Origin: Candidatus Electrothrix rattekaaiensis
Lineage (GTDB): Bacteria > Desulfobacterota > Desulfobulbia > Desulfobulbales > Desulfobulbaceae
DNA: 64,000 nt
Assembly: GCA_032595675.1 (NCBI GenBank)
Contig: JAVQMD010000001.1
Location: forward strand, 1,892,640-1,956,639
Reading direction: 5' to 3'
The notes under the pieces are model-generated. The model had not been told where the DNA came from and ran no database searches. It saw nothing but the letters and a program-made list of their open reading frames with translations. A program made the translations under genes and the position numbers. Positions 54,139 through 63,794 of the stretch are shown one piece after another (position 1 is the first letter of the stretch; every line of letters starts with the position of its first letter).

Positions 54139-56562
54139 TCATCTTGCATCCCTGATGCTGTTCGCAAGCCCTTCATTCTTAGGATCAAGCAGTAAAGCCT
54201 GTTCATATGCTTTCATCGCCTGATCCTTATCCCCTCTCTTTAAATATATCTCACCGAGAAGGATATGAAAAGGTGCATAACTCGGCAAATGCCGAATACC
54301 AAGCCGCAACACTTCTTCGGCCTTTGCCTCTTTTTTTTCTGTGCGATAATAACGGGCCACCTCGGTAAAATAGCGTGAAGACACCTTGGGATCATTATCA
54401 ATGAAATCAAGAGAATATTCCAAGACAAATGCATACTCTTCTGTTTTGCCCTCCCTCTTCATTTGATCCCAAAAGCCTATCCAGGCAGATGTCCGCTCCG
54501 GCAGCACTGCGGCTACTTCCTTCTGATCAAGCTGATACTTACCCAGGAAGGGGTAAGCAACACGCAGGATCCTGGGATCCTGTTCAAACTCTTTTTTTAA
54601 TCTCTCAAGTCCTTGTTTCCTAGGATAATGAGAAAGTTCAAATTCCGCCCATGTTCGAAAAGAGAGAGACTTTTGATTAGCCCTTCTATAGCCGGTTTCC
54701 AGCAATTGCTGAGCTCTACTCGAATCAGCAAGAATGATTAAATGACCAAGCTGTTGCAAATAAGCAAAATTCATAGGTTGCCGCATCACAGCTTCTGAGG
54801 ACAAAAAAACAGCCTCCTTATTTCTCTGCTGCAATCCTCTTAGATTCGCCAGACCGTATGCATACAATCCGGTCAATGGATCAATGATTTTAGCCTCTTG
54901 AAGCAACTTAACCATTTTTTCTCTTTTGACGACTGATTGCAGGCTGGATAGTGATGCAATCAGCCTTGCCTGCTGATAATATCTTTCAGCCAAGGCAATT
55001 CTTCCTTGGAACAACAAAGTTGCACAGAAAAAAATAAGCAGAGCGGTGAAAGCCATCCCTCTCATCCGCTGACTTGACCTCATCGGAATCAGCAAGGTAG
55101 GAGAATCCTGATAATGCCTCCGAGTATTCCCGGCTGACACCAACAACCCACAAAAAAAAGCAAAATACAGCCCGTTTGCTCCGTTATGCAGATTAAAATC
55201 AGACATACTGTACACAAGGAGTCCGGCAAGACCGCTGAATGCACCAATTGCAAGAATGACAGAGACGCTGTCCTTCCTTAAACGGATCTGCCTGTACCCT
55301 GACTTCAATACACTCATGATAAACCACAAACCTGCCCCACCGGCAATAAGTCCCCCGTCAGTGAGCAACTCCAAAAAATCATTATGAGCGTGTTCATACA
55401 GAAGGTCATCCGGGAGACTTTTGTAGCTGGGAAAGATATCCACAAAGGTCCCGAAACCGCTTCCGGTAAGGGGAAAATCCGCTATTATCTTCAGGGCGTC
55501 TGCCCAGATCAGCAGTCGATCATCCTTTATCTCTCCAGTTCCACTATCAATAATAATACTGAAGCGCTCCCAAATAGGCTCCCAGCTGTACCACCCCACG
55601 ATAATAACTAATCCGGTTAGAAGAAGGAGGAGTGGGAGTTTACCTAGCCGCTTCTGGTGTCGGGCAATAAGAAGAAAAAAAAGCAATATCCCACAAATAA
55701 TACTGAGAATGCCACCACGTGACTGGGCAAGAAAAACTGAGGCAAGGATGACAATGCTCCCAAAGCCCCAAAAGAGATATTCCGTAACTCCGTTCTCCGA
55801 AAAAAAAGCAAGAATCTTTTCTCTGAGTGTCTGGAGATGGTCCAACGAAGGACGGTGGATCAAAAATTGCGACAGTACGAGCGGACAGAGCATAACCATG
55901 AAGCCCGCATAGTGATTCTTATACACCCAAGGACCGAAGGCTGTTTTTCCTTCAGTCAATTTACGAAACCAGAAAAGAGTATCAGGTGCTGTTATTCTTT
56001 GCAGAATAGAAAGGAAGGAAATACAGAGTGCCAGCCCGCTGACCGTCTTAATTGTTATCAATAACCTCCTGCTGCTGGTGAGCAGTTGAACGGTCACCAA
56101 ATAAAAAAACGCGTATGAACTGACCCGAAGGGCCTCCAGCAAGGTTGCCTTACGGTTGACTGTCAGCGGAATCCAATTATCGAAAGAACTCAGACCGGGG
56201 AGATCAAGGCCCGGTTGATAGGCCAGAAAGATGTTCGGGACAATCACGCGCACAACCGGAAGAGGCAGGGGGAGGGTTTGAAAAAACATCCAGGCAAGCA
56301 GCAACAGCAGCGGAAGCAAACCTGGAACTCGATAGCATACTGCTTTTTCCCCGAAGTATGGAAAAAAATAAAAAAATCCGGTAAGAGCAATAAGCAACTC
56401 TACCGTGATCATTGACCAAGTTTCTGTCGTTCCAAAGGCCAGTGGGGCAAAAAATAAGGTAAGCAAAAAGAGAAAAAAAGCAATTTGCCCTTTCGTGCCC
56501 CCCTCTTGCCCTTTAGCCCTAGCCCTAGCCCTAGCCTTTCTTCTGTTCCGTATAATACCCAC
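54139..56562 (-). CDS. O-antigen ligase/polymerase family protein with TPR tail
   Basis: I give about 807 residues from a GTG at 56562; the frame is open to an ATG at 56616, and both overlap the kinase gene. About a dozen membrane helices and the Wzy_C region (WFRKLTEGKTAFGPWVYKNHYAGFM, AQSRGGILS, YEHAHNDFLELLTDGG) mark a ligase or polymerase. The C-terminal 250 residues form TPR-like helices ending ILLGEIYLKRGDKDQAMKAY. It would polymerise or ligate the exopolysaccharide made by this locus. Confidence 0.85.
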   Translation of the reverse strand: MGIIRNRRKARARARAKGQEGGTKGQIAFFLFLLTLFFAPLAFGTTETWSMITVELLIALTGFFYFFPYFGEKAVCYRVPGLLPLLLLLAWMFFQTLPLPLPVVRVIVPNIFLAYQPGLDLPGLSSFDNWIPLTVNRKATLLEALRVSSYAFFYLVTVQLLTSSRRLLITIKTVSGLALCISFLSILQRITAPDTLFWFRKLTEGKTAFGPWVYKNHYAGFMVMLCPLVLSQFLIHRPSLDHLQTLREKILAFFSENGVTEYLFWGFGSIVILASVFLAQSRGGILSIICGILLFFLLIARHQKRLGKLPLLLLLTGLVIIVGWYSWEPIWERFSIIIDSGTGEIKDDRLLIWADALKIIADFPLTGSGFGTFVDIFPSYKSLPDDLLYEHAHNDFLELLTDGGLIAGGAGLWFIMSVLKSGYRQIRLRKDSVSVILAIGAFSGLAGLLVYSMSDFNLHNGANGLYFAFFCGLLVSAGNTRRHYQDSPTLLIPMRSSQRMRGMAFTALLIFFCATLLFQGRIALAERYYQQARLIASLSSLQSVVKREKMVKLLQEAKIIDPLTGLYAYGLANLRGLQQRNKEAVFLSSEAVMRQPMNFAYLQQLGHLIILADSSRAQQLLETGYRRANQKSLSFRTWAEFELSHYPRKQGLERLKKEFEQDPRILRVAYPFLGKYQLDQKEVAAVLPERTSAWIGFWDQMKREGKTEEYAFVLEYSLDFIDNDPKVSSRYFTEVARYYRTEKKEAKAEEVLRLGIRHLPSYAPFHILLGEIYLKRGDKDQAMKAYEQALLLDPKNEGLANSIRDAR

Positions 56563-58807
56563 CCTTCCCTTTGCGTGAATAGTACGAATAATATCCGTAA
56601 TAACCCTGCCCGGCATTTTTTTTCGTTACGCGATTAAGGACAAATCCCAACAGTTGGGCCTGACTTTCCCGTAATTTTTTTATACCGCTGTCCAGCATAT
56701 CAAAGGTGGTTCTTCCAGAACGAAGGACAGTAACAGTACCATCAACGAGACCGGCTAATAAAAGACCATCTGTCACCTGTTGCACTGGCGGGGAATCAAG
56801 AAGAACAAAATCAAAACGTTCTATGGATTTATTGAGTAGTGTTTTCATTCTTTTTGACCCTAATAACTCAGCAGGGTTTGGAGGTATTGGCCCAGAGGGG
56901 AGAACCGAGATTTTGCTATCTGGAACCTGCTTGATCATACTTGCTTGCTGTTCGTCGGTGTTTCCGGAAAGATAATTACTGAGCCCATAGGAATTATCCA
57001 CCTCAAACATGGAATGCTGTGTTGGGCGCCGCATATCGCAGTCGACAATTAAAACTTTTTTATCATTCTGTGCTAAAATATAGGCAAGATTCTTGGTTGT
57101 GGTACTTTTCCCCTCCTGCTGCATCATACTGGTAATGAGGAGGGTACGTGGTGGACGATCTGGAGTGGAAAGAAGCAAACTGGAGCGAATAAGCCTGTAG
57201 CTTTCTGTAAAAGCAGAAAGAGGGTTATCTTGAATAAATGTTTCAATATTCTTGCTCTTCTTCGGAAGTTCCTCCACTGCGCCGAGAACGTTCAGGCCGT
57301 ACCTTTTTTCCAGCTCTTCGCCAGCTGAGACCGTATTGTCGAGGTAATCAAGAAAAAAGACCAAGGCAATACCAATACTCAGACCAATGGCCAACCCGAG
57401 TATCAATTCTTTCTTTTTATTTGGCTTTGAGGGAGCAAGGGGAAGATCCGCTTTTTTGATCGCCCAAATTCTAATGTCCATGGACTGCGCTGTGACATTG
57501 GTTTTCTTAATACTGCTCGACAATGCATCGTACACGGTCCGGTTCATCTCCTTATCTCGGTTCAGGATGGTATATTGAACAAACAGCTCGTTCATATTCA
57601 GCATTTCTGCCTTTGTCTTCTCCATCATCTTAGCTAAATCTTTAACCCGCGTTTTGGCAAGTTCATAATTGTTTTTGGCGACCTTAATTACCCGTTCAAT
57701 CTCTCCTCGCTTCTTTTTTCGCAACAGTTCCTGATCTGCCCGAGCCTTTATCATCATCGGATGCTTTTCACCGTACCTTTTGGATAACTCTCTCATGCTC
57801 TGCTCAGCAGAAAAAAGTTCTCCACGAAGAGCCTGCAGCTCGCTATTATCGGAGAGCAAAGGGATCGCCTCAAGTTTTTTTTCATTCTTCCCGGCTTGTT
57901 TTATCTGACGATAGACAGCGGCATGTTTTTTCTCCTCTGTTTGCGCGGCAGAGAGGTCTGAGCTGAATTGGGAAAGACGCTCCGGGAGAATAGTTATTTT
58001 ATTCTCCACAGTCACAATATCGTTTTTCCGCATGTACTCCTGCAAGGCTCTTTCCGAATCCTCTAACTTTTTCCTTTCCTCATCTGCCTTGACAGTCATC
58101 CAGTTCAGGCTTTGCCTCGTAGTACTTGTTTTGATATCCAAAATTTCTTCAATATAGGCTTGGACCAAGGCATTAGCAACAAGTCGGGCAATCTCTGGAA
58201 CTCGATGTGTATAGCTTATTTTGACGATTTTTGTATCGCGCACAGGAGTAAGTGTGAGCGCACTCTGAATCATGGCAGCAATCTGTTCTGCGTCACTTTT
58301 TGACTCACTCCTGGGTATTATTTTATCTTGGCTCCCCCCATCAGCTGTATCGGGAATATTCAAAGCTGAGTCGAAACGTATTAATGACGACAACAAGGAT
58401 GTTGCAGACTTTCTTACCGACTCAATGAGACCGGAAGAAGCAGAAGGAGTACTTCCTAAAAAATAATGCTTGTACTCTGTATCAAGCTGCTGATTCTTCA
58501 CAGCCCTGAAAGCTACATTGAAACTGCGTATCAGCTCAAACTGGGTTGCCTTAAAATCAGGATCCCATGCAATAGAGCTCGACAGCCCCTCAAGACGACC
58601 CTTATCCTGATTTTTTTCAACCAAAACATCAGTAGTTGCCGTATACAACGGTATTTTTGAAAAAGTAGATAATGCTGTTGTCAGAAAAATTATTGCTGCA
58701 ACCGTCATAATCAACCATTTTCTCTTCTGTAAAACACGAAGATAATCAATGAGATGTTTGGACGTTACCTGTTGAGACTTTTCTGCTGTAGATTCTTCTG
58801 GATACAT
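56531..58807 (-). CDS. Polysaccharide co-polymerase/tyrosine autokinase (Wzc-like)
   Basis: The 758-residue protein has an N-terminal Wzz domain with a first membrane helix (near 34-54), a long periplasmic coiled coil with a GNVR-type region, and a second helix (GLAIGLSIGIALVFFL). A cytoplasmic BY-kinase follows: Walker A MMQQEGKSTTTKN (near 565), Walker A' VLIVDCDMRRP and Walker B FDFVLLDSPP. The C-terminal tyrosine cluster (QGYYGYYSYYSRKGKGGYY) is the autophosphorylation tail. It controls chain length and export together with the SLBB protein. Confidence 0.93.
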   Translation of the reverse strand: MYPEESTAEKSQQVTSKHLIDYLRVLQKRKWLIMTVAAIIFLTTALSTFSKIPLYTATTDVLVEKNQDKGRLEGLSSSIAWDPDFKATQFELIRSFNVAFRAVKNQQLDTEYKHYFLGSTPSASSGLIESVRKSATSLLSSLIRFDSALNIPDTADGGSQDKIIPRSESKSDAEQIAAMIQSALTLTPVRDTKIVKISYTHRVPEIARLVANALVQAYIEEILDIKTSTTRQSLNWMTVKADEERKKLEDSERALQEYMRKNDIVTVENKITILPERLSQFSSDLSAAQTEEKKHAAVYRQIKQAGKNEKKLEAIPLLSDNSELQALRGELFSAEQSMRELSKRYGEKHPMMIKARADQELLRKKKRGEIERVIKVAKNNYELAKTRVKDLAKMMEKTKAEMLNMNELFVQYTILNRDKEMNRTVYDALSSSIKKTNVTAQSMDIRIWAIKKADLPLAPSKPNKKKELILGLAIGLSIGIALVFFLDYLDNTVSAGEELEKRYGLNVLGAVEELPKKSKNIETFIQDNPLSAFTESYRLIRSSLLLSTPDRPPRTLLITSMMQQEGKSTTTKNLAYILAQNDKKVLIVDCDMRRPTQHSMFEVDNSYGLSNYLSGNTDEQQASMIKQVPDSKISVLPSGPIPPNPAELLGSKRMKTLLNKSIERFDFVLLDSPPVQQVTDGLLLAGLVDGTVTVLRSGRTTFDMLDSGIKKLRESQAQLLGFVLNRVTKKNAGQGYYGYYSYYSRKGKGGYYTEQKKG

Positions 58808-58984
58808 TATTCAATGTTATGGATAGAAGCTAACTCTATCTTTATATTTTGATAGAATCTTTCATAATTTGCACTCAGCAGCGCAAAAAACATAGTCGTT
58901 GAAATCTTGCCGGAGGGCTTTACTCATGATAGGAAAGGATGCTCTGTATGTACTTCATAAGAAGATTTATCAAGACCGAAGATA

Positions 58985-60895
58985 TTAAAAAAAGCTTTCC
59001 GGTACGACAATAACATCCTCGGGGAGGAGTAAGGTGTCAAGGTCTACATCTTCCATAGTCTGTTTTTTTCCGTTAACCACACGATTAATTTCAATACTTG
59101 ATTCCGCAGCAATGCCGGTAAAACTACCAGCTAATGAAACCAGTTTCAAGACAGTGGTATTTCTACCGCAAGGATATGCTCCGGGTTTCCTCACCTGCCC
59201 GGTGATATAACAGACCGCTTCTTTTGCGGTTTTTTTAGCAAAATTTGTAGGCACGATAACAACATCTTCCGGCAACAATAACGTATCCTTGCTCACAGCT
59301 TTGAGAACCCGTTTGCCGCCATTAACCTGTCGATTGATCTCAAGTCCTGACTCAAGGGCTTTGTCGGTAAAGCCGCCCGCTCGGGTCAACAGCTTCAGGA
59401 TACTTGTATTTCTAAAACAAGGATACGCACCGGGTCGACTCACTTCACCGGTGATATAGCAGACCGCTTCTTTTGCAGTTTCTTTAGCAAAACTTGCGGG
59501 CACGACAACAACATCTTCCGGCAACAATAACGTGTCCTTACTCACACCTTTGAGAACCCGTTTGCCGCCATTAACCTGTCGATTGATCTCAATTCCTGAT
59601 TCAAGGGCTTTGTCGGTAAAGCCGCCTGCTCGGGTCAACAGCTTCAGGATACTTGTATTTCTAAAACAAGGATACGCACCGGGTCGACTCACTTCCCCGG
59701 TAATGTAGCAAACCGCTTCCTTTGCGGTTTTTTTAGCAAAATTTGTAGGCACGATAACAACATCTTCCGGCAACAATAACGTGTCCTTACTCACACCTTT
59801 GAGAACCCGTTTGCCGCCATTAACCTGTCGATTGATCTCAATTCCTGATTCAAGGGCTTTGTCGGTAAAACCGCCTGCTCGGGTCAACAGCTTCAGGATA
59901 CTCGTATTTCTCGAACAAGGGTACGCACCGGGTCGAGTCACTTCACCGCTTACAAAACAAAGCTTTTCTTCTTCCTTACTTACTGTCCGTTCCGGCACAA
60001 CAATAACATCATCGGGCTGGACAAGCGTATCCTGGTTGACATTTTGCAGAATACGCTTACTCCCATTGATCGTTCGATTAATCTTTATACCCGATTCTAG
60101 TGCTTTTTCAGTAAAACTTCCTGCCTGAGAAACAACTTTGAGGACTGTCACGTTACGCCCACAGGGATACTCACCCGGCTGATTGACCTCACCGGTAACA
60201 AAACAAACAGCTCCTTCAGCAATTGAAACCGTATCTCCTCCCTGAATCTGAATATTCTGTTGTGGATCTCCGGTTCTTATCAACAGATCAAGATCAACAG
60301 AAATATTTCTCTGCGCACCGTTTTCCTGTCTTTTAATCGTTGCTGTTTGTCCCGCATTATCTTTTAGTCCACCAACTTGAGACATCAACTCCAGCAAAGT
60401 TATCGGACCGTTCAATTCAACAAGGCCTGGGTTATGCACTGGACCAAGAACAACAACTTTTTTGCTTTTGAACTGTTCGACAAAGATGGTCACCTGAGGC
60501 TCAACAATATAACCGTCGGCCAAACCTGCCTCTATACGTTCTGACGCTGCTGTTATCCCGAGTCCACCGACATGAACTTCACCGATCAAAGGAAAATCAA
60601 TCGTTTCTGCTTCAGAAACCCGCACTTTTACTGTTAATTCTTCATGATCATAGACTTTGATAGAAAGAACATCCCCGGCCCCGATTGCATAATCAGGCTT
60701 ACTGTTTGATACATTGAGCGGCGTAGATTTTACAGTGGAGTTGGCAACAGATGCATTTATATAACCGGCTGCCAAGGCAGAAGATACTGCCAGCTGGATT
60801 AAGAAAGAAATGATGGTCAGCAAGATTCCACATCTCACTGTTCTGCGTTTCAAACAGCTTGTTCTTTTCTTTAACATGACTTTTGCCAGCTTCAC
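58985..60895 (-). CDS. Polysaccharide export protein with six SLBB repeats (Wza-like)
   Basis: The 636-residue exported protein has a signal segment (about 24-43), a Poly_export domain (PDYAIGAGDVLSIKVYDHEEL to TIFVEQFKSKKV) and then six SLBB modules. Five begin C[FY][IV][TS]G[EQ]V. Three are almost identical in DNA with an exact 249-bp period. The outer-membrane export channel is the expected role. The number of SLBB copies is higher than in Wza and may vary by recombination. Confidence 0.9.
   Translation of the reverse strand: MKLAKVMLKKRTSCLKRRTVRCGILLTIISFLIQLAVSSALAAGYINASVANSTVKSTPLNVSNSKPDYAIGAGDVLSIKVYDHEELTVKVRVSEAETIDFPLIGEVHVGGLGITAASERIEAGLADGYIVEPQVTIFVEQFKSKKVVVLGPVHNPGLVELNGPITLLELMSQVGGLKDNAGQTATIKRQENGAQRNISVDLDLLIRTGDPQQNIQIQGGDTVSIAEGAVCFVTGEVNQPGEYPCGRNVTVLKVVSQAGSFTEKALESGIKINRTINGSKRILQNVNQDTLVQPDDVIVVPERTVSKEEEKLCFVSGEVTRPGAYPCSRNTSILKLLTRAGGFTDKALESGIEINRQVNGGKRVLKGVSKDTLLLPEDVVIVPTNFAKKTAKEAVCYITGEVSRPGAYPCFRNTSILKLLTRAGGFTDKALESGIEINRQVNGGKRVLKGVSKDTLLLPEDVVVVPASFAKETAKEAVCYITGEVSRPGAYPCFRNTSILKLLTRAGGFTDKALESGLEINRQVNGGKRVLKAVSKDTLLLPEDVVIVPTNFAKKTAKEAVCYITGQVRKPGAYPCGRNTTVLKLVSLAGSFTGIAAESSIEINRVVNGKKQTMEDVDLDTLLLPEDVIVVPESFF
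59217..59963. repeat. Three near-identical 249-bp repeats inside the export gene
   Basis: Copies begin at 59217, 59466 and 59715 (exactly 249 bp, 83 codons apart) and differ at few positions. They encode successive SLBB modules, so unequal crossing-over could change the channel length in frame. Confidence 0.88.
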
Positions 60896-60949
60896 ATAAA
60901 ATTATCAGGGTTATTAATTTACTGTAAAGATATTATCTTCTTGAAGATG

Positions 60950-62482
60950 TTAAAAAGTACCACGGGCACCGATACCCAGGGTATTTGTTTCGTAATCCAG
61001 CTCATCAAAATTAGAATCTTTCTTGTCAAAGCTGTAATACAGGGAGCAGGACAGCCATTTTTTTATTGCAAAATCAATGCTTGGGCTGAAATTCCACCGT
61101 TCATCAAGCCGAGAGCTGCCATCAAATTGAGCATAGTCAGAATCTTCATAAATAAAATTCAATGTCCCTCTGATGCGACCGGTAAATCGATATCCATAGG
61201 CCAATCGGGAGGCCCAAACTGTTTTATTCAGGGCGTAACGACTGTCTGACTGTTCAATATTATACTTCGAGTTCAGCAAAAAATTGCTTTTGCGAGTTGC
61301 CTGCCATATGGCCTGCGCCTCAAAATGAAATGTATCTTCACCGTCGTTTAACGTATCAGCAATAGCTTGAGATCCATCATTATTCCAATCTTCATCATAA
61401 TCTACCGTCTGATAGCCAGCTTTAAGCATAAAAGCTGTCTTAACAGTGGCCTGCCAATTCATTCCTGCATGCAAAAAGATATTATCATTATCCGGCATAT
61501 CATCTTCTTCATAGCCAGCCGTCAGCAGGGAGCCGCCAATAAAGAAATTCGTTTTCGGACTGTAATCATACGACAAAGATCCATTAAAACCATCATCGGA
61601 ACGATCCATGAAGTTATTAACATCAAGGTCATAAAGCAACACATGGTTTGTATATCCTACTTGTACAGATATTTTATCGGAAAAGTGCCAGTCGATTCCC
61701 GCTTTGAACACATTGGTATCATAAACCCGGTTGTTTTCTGAAGTAGCCTCTGTGATATTAAAAATATCCTGACTATGAGAGTAGTTATCCATGAGCTGCA
61801 AGGCAAGGCGCTCATACGGCTTATACAACACCTGTCCCTGTACACTACTTTCAGCATGATCAAGTTCTGAATCTGCCGAATAGGTCATAAAATCCATTTT
61901 TCCGGCAAGGTAGACCTGAAACTTGTTATAAATATCATACTCGGACTGACTGTACTGCAAACCGCCTACTGCTGTATTATCCGCAGCAACCTGAAGCGGA
62001 CGTCTACTTCTTCTCGGCCACGTCAACCATACAGAAGGAGAGATTCTCGTCAAAAAGTTTTCTTCTTTCTCTGTATCAGTATTGTACAAATTGTCTGTCC
62101 ATTCACCGCTCACTCCCAAGGCGGCATGAAGAAATCCATTTCGATAGCCAAACACTCTGCCGTCAGCATCAACATTTTCTTCTTCCTCGACCAAATCCTG
62201 ATTACCGACCTGATTATCGACAGCCTCGCTCTCTGGCTCTGATAGTATTACAGGGGCTCCTTGATCTTGATATTGATCTTGAACGAGAACTTGATCCTGA
62301 TATACAGAAGATCCTTGGTCTTGGATCTGGTCATTGTATATCACCGTTGCCATCGGCAAATCAGAGGGGGACGACATCCCAACCTTATTGTACTCCTGTG
62401 CCCCTGAAAAATTCGCTTGTGAGCTCACCAACAGAAGCAACGCACTGCTCATATATTTATATTTTTTAGACCGACTATCCAT
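60950..62482 (-). CDS. Exopolysaccharide outer-membrane beta-barrel protein
   Basis: The 510-residue protein has a signal peptide (MDSRSKKYKYMSSALLLLVS to SGA) and an acidic low-complexity stretch (about 45-105, rich in QDQ). A large barrel of alternating strands follows, ending GIGARGTF with C-terminal Phe. It matches the barrel proteins (BBP2/EpsL type) found beside Wza-like genes. It probably takes part in polymer secretion. Confidence 0.8.
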   Translation of the reverse strand: MDSRSKKYKYMSSALLLLVSSQANFSGAQEYNKVGMSSPSDLPMATVIYNDQIQDQGSSVYQDQVLVQDQYQDQGAPVILSEPESEAVDNQVGNQDLVEEEENVDADGRVFGYRNGFLHAALGVSGEWTDNLYNTDTEKEENFLTRISPSVWLTWPRRSRRPLQVAADNTAVGGLQYSQSEYDIYNKFQVYLAGKMDFMTYSADSELDHAESSVQGQVLYKPYERLALQLMDNYSHSQDIFNITEATSENNRVYDTNVFKAGIDWHFSDKISVQVGYTNHVLLYDLDVNNFMDRSDDGFNGSLSYDYSPKTNFFIGGSLLTAGYEEDDMPDNDNIFLHAGMNWQATVKTAFMLKAGYQTVDYDEDWNNDGSQAIADTLNDGEDTFHFEAQAIWQATRKSNFLLNSKYNIEQSDSRYALNKTVWASRLAYGYRFTGRIRGTLNFIYEDSDYAQFDGSSRLDERWNFSPSIDFAIKKWLSCSLYYSFDKKDSNFDELDYETNTLGIGARGTF

Positions 62483-62588
62483 TTATCTTCTCTCACTTCT
62501 TAAAATAAAAAAAAACGATTCACCAATCCTAACATACTGGAAACAAAAGTAGAATATTTTCAAATATGCCGAGAAAGGGCGGAATGAG

Positions 62589-63080
62589 TTACGGGCTTGA
62601 AGGACTCGAAGGGCGAGGCCTTGTGGGCGGGGTAACATGCTCAGGTAATATGACATGTTCCGGCAGAGGAACAAGATCACGGTCACCCAGTCCGAACCTA
62701 TTTCCGGGCCTATCATCAATAATATCACGGTCACTCAAGGTCAGCTTATCTCCACACTCCGCGATACTTTCTTCAAGAGCCTTGCTCAAATCTTCAACAG
62801 TAATGCCGAGTTTATTTGCCGCCTCTCGGACAGCATCCCTATCAACACCGGCGCAGTAAAGAGCCTTTAATCCCTTTTTCGCTTCAAATTTTTCGCTATT
62901 ACTAATGATAAAAGTAAGAATTGCATTCGGGCTCACATCATCGTTCAAGGCATCTTCCACAGCCACACTCATCCCGAACTCATCATAATTTTCCATAAAA
63001 TCGTCTTGCCATGCAGCCTGTGCAACCCCGGCCCCCAACAGCAACAGCAACAGCAACATTGTGCAAAGATTTTTTTTCAT
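62589..63080 (-). CDS. Secreted hypothetical protein
   Basis: This 163-residue protein has a leucine-rich signal peptide (MKKNLCTMLLLLLLLGAGVA, QA-A). A helical domain follows (NYDEFGMSVAVEDALNDD to AREAANKLGITVEDLSKAL), with two cysteines, and a Pro-rich tail (VTPPTRPRPSSPSSP). It sits upstream of the polysaccharide genes on the same strand. Function unknown. Confidence 0.7.
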   Translation of the reverse strand: MKKNLCTMLLLLLLLGAGVAQAAWQDDFMENYDEFGMSVAVEDALNDDVSPNAILTFIISNSEKFEAKKGLKALYCAGVDRDAVREAANKLGITVEDLSKALEESIAECGDKLTLSDRDIIDDRPGNRFGLGDRDLVPLPEHVILPEHVTPPTRPRPSSPSSP

Positions 63081-63279
63081 CTTCCCCTCCAGCCAATATG
63101 TAATATTTTTTTCTCAGGCACCAAAGTACAAAATATCTTACCCGGCGAGCAAGCAAAAGTAAATACATCTTTCTTTGTGCATTTTCTTTGGCATTATCCT
63201 AAAAAATTTAATCAAACCATACGCGCCCTGTCCATCATCACGGAATGTATCGACATAGCGTAGAACGTATTAGCAACTA

Positions 63280-63780
63280 TCAGCGTTCTTCCCTGAATGT
63301 AAGCAATATGGTGTCACGCTCTATCCGGAACTGCCTGTATTGCACGCCGGATTTTTTCAACATAATTTTTGATGCCCTGACCGAATCAGTCTGTTTATAC
63401 TTATCAGAGAGGTAGATAATTTCTCTGATACCTGACTGGATGATCACTTTTGTGCATTCATTGCAGGGGAAAAGAGCCACGTAGATTCGGCAGCCGGAAA
63501 GGCTACGGGAGGTCGCGTTCAGGACGGCATTCAATTCTGCATGACAGACATAAGGATATTTGGTATCCAAGTAATCCCCCTCACGGTTCCAAGGCAGCTC
63601 ATCATCGGAACAGCCCCAAGGAAAACCATTATAACCGACACCGACGATCTTATTACCAGCATCCGCCACGCAGGCTCCGACTCGTGTATTCGGATCCTTT
63701 GAACGCTGCCCGGAAAGCAAAGCAACGGCCATAAAATACTCATCCCATGACAGACAATCTGTCCGTTTTTCCGTCCCCAT
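63280..63780 (-). CDS. Deoxycytidylate (dCMP) deaminase family protein
   Basis: This 166-residue zinc deaminase has the catalytic HAE in CHAELNAVLN and the zinc ligands PCNECTK, with DPNTRVGACV and VGYNGFPWGCSDDELPW typical of dCMP deaminase/ComEB. It would turn dCMP into dUMP for thymidylate synthesis. Start is the ATG at 63780, 14 bp after the end of the gene at the window edge. Confidence 0.92.
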   Translation of the reverse strand: MGTEKRTDCLSWDEYFMAVALLSGQRSKDPNTRVGACVADAGNKIVGVGYNGFPWGCSDDELPWNREGDYLDTKYPYVCHAELNAVLNATSRSLSGCRIYVALFPCNECTKVIIQSGIREIIYLSDKYKQTDSVRASKIMLKKSGVQYRQFRIERDTILLTFREER

Positions 63781-63794
63781 AGTCCTCCGCTTTT

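Noticed and set aside
56515-56538. Telomeric repeat
   Set aside because: Only about four AGCCCT units, inside coding sequence of a bacterial operon; coincidence of a hexamer slippage tract.
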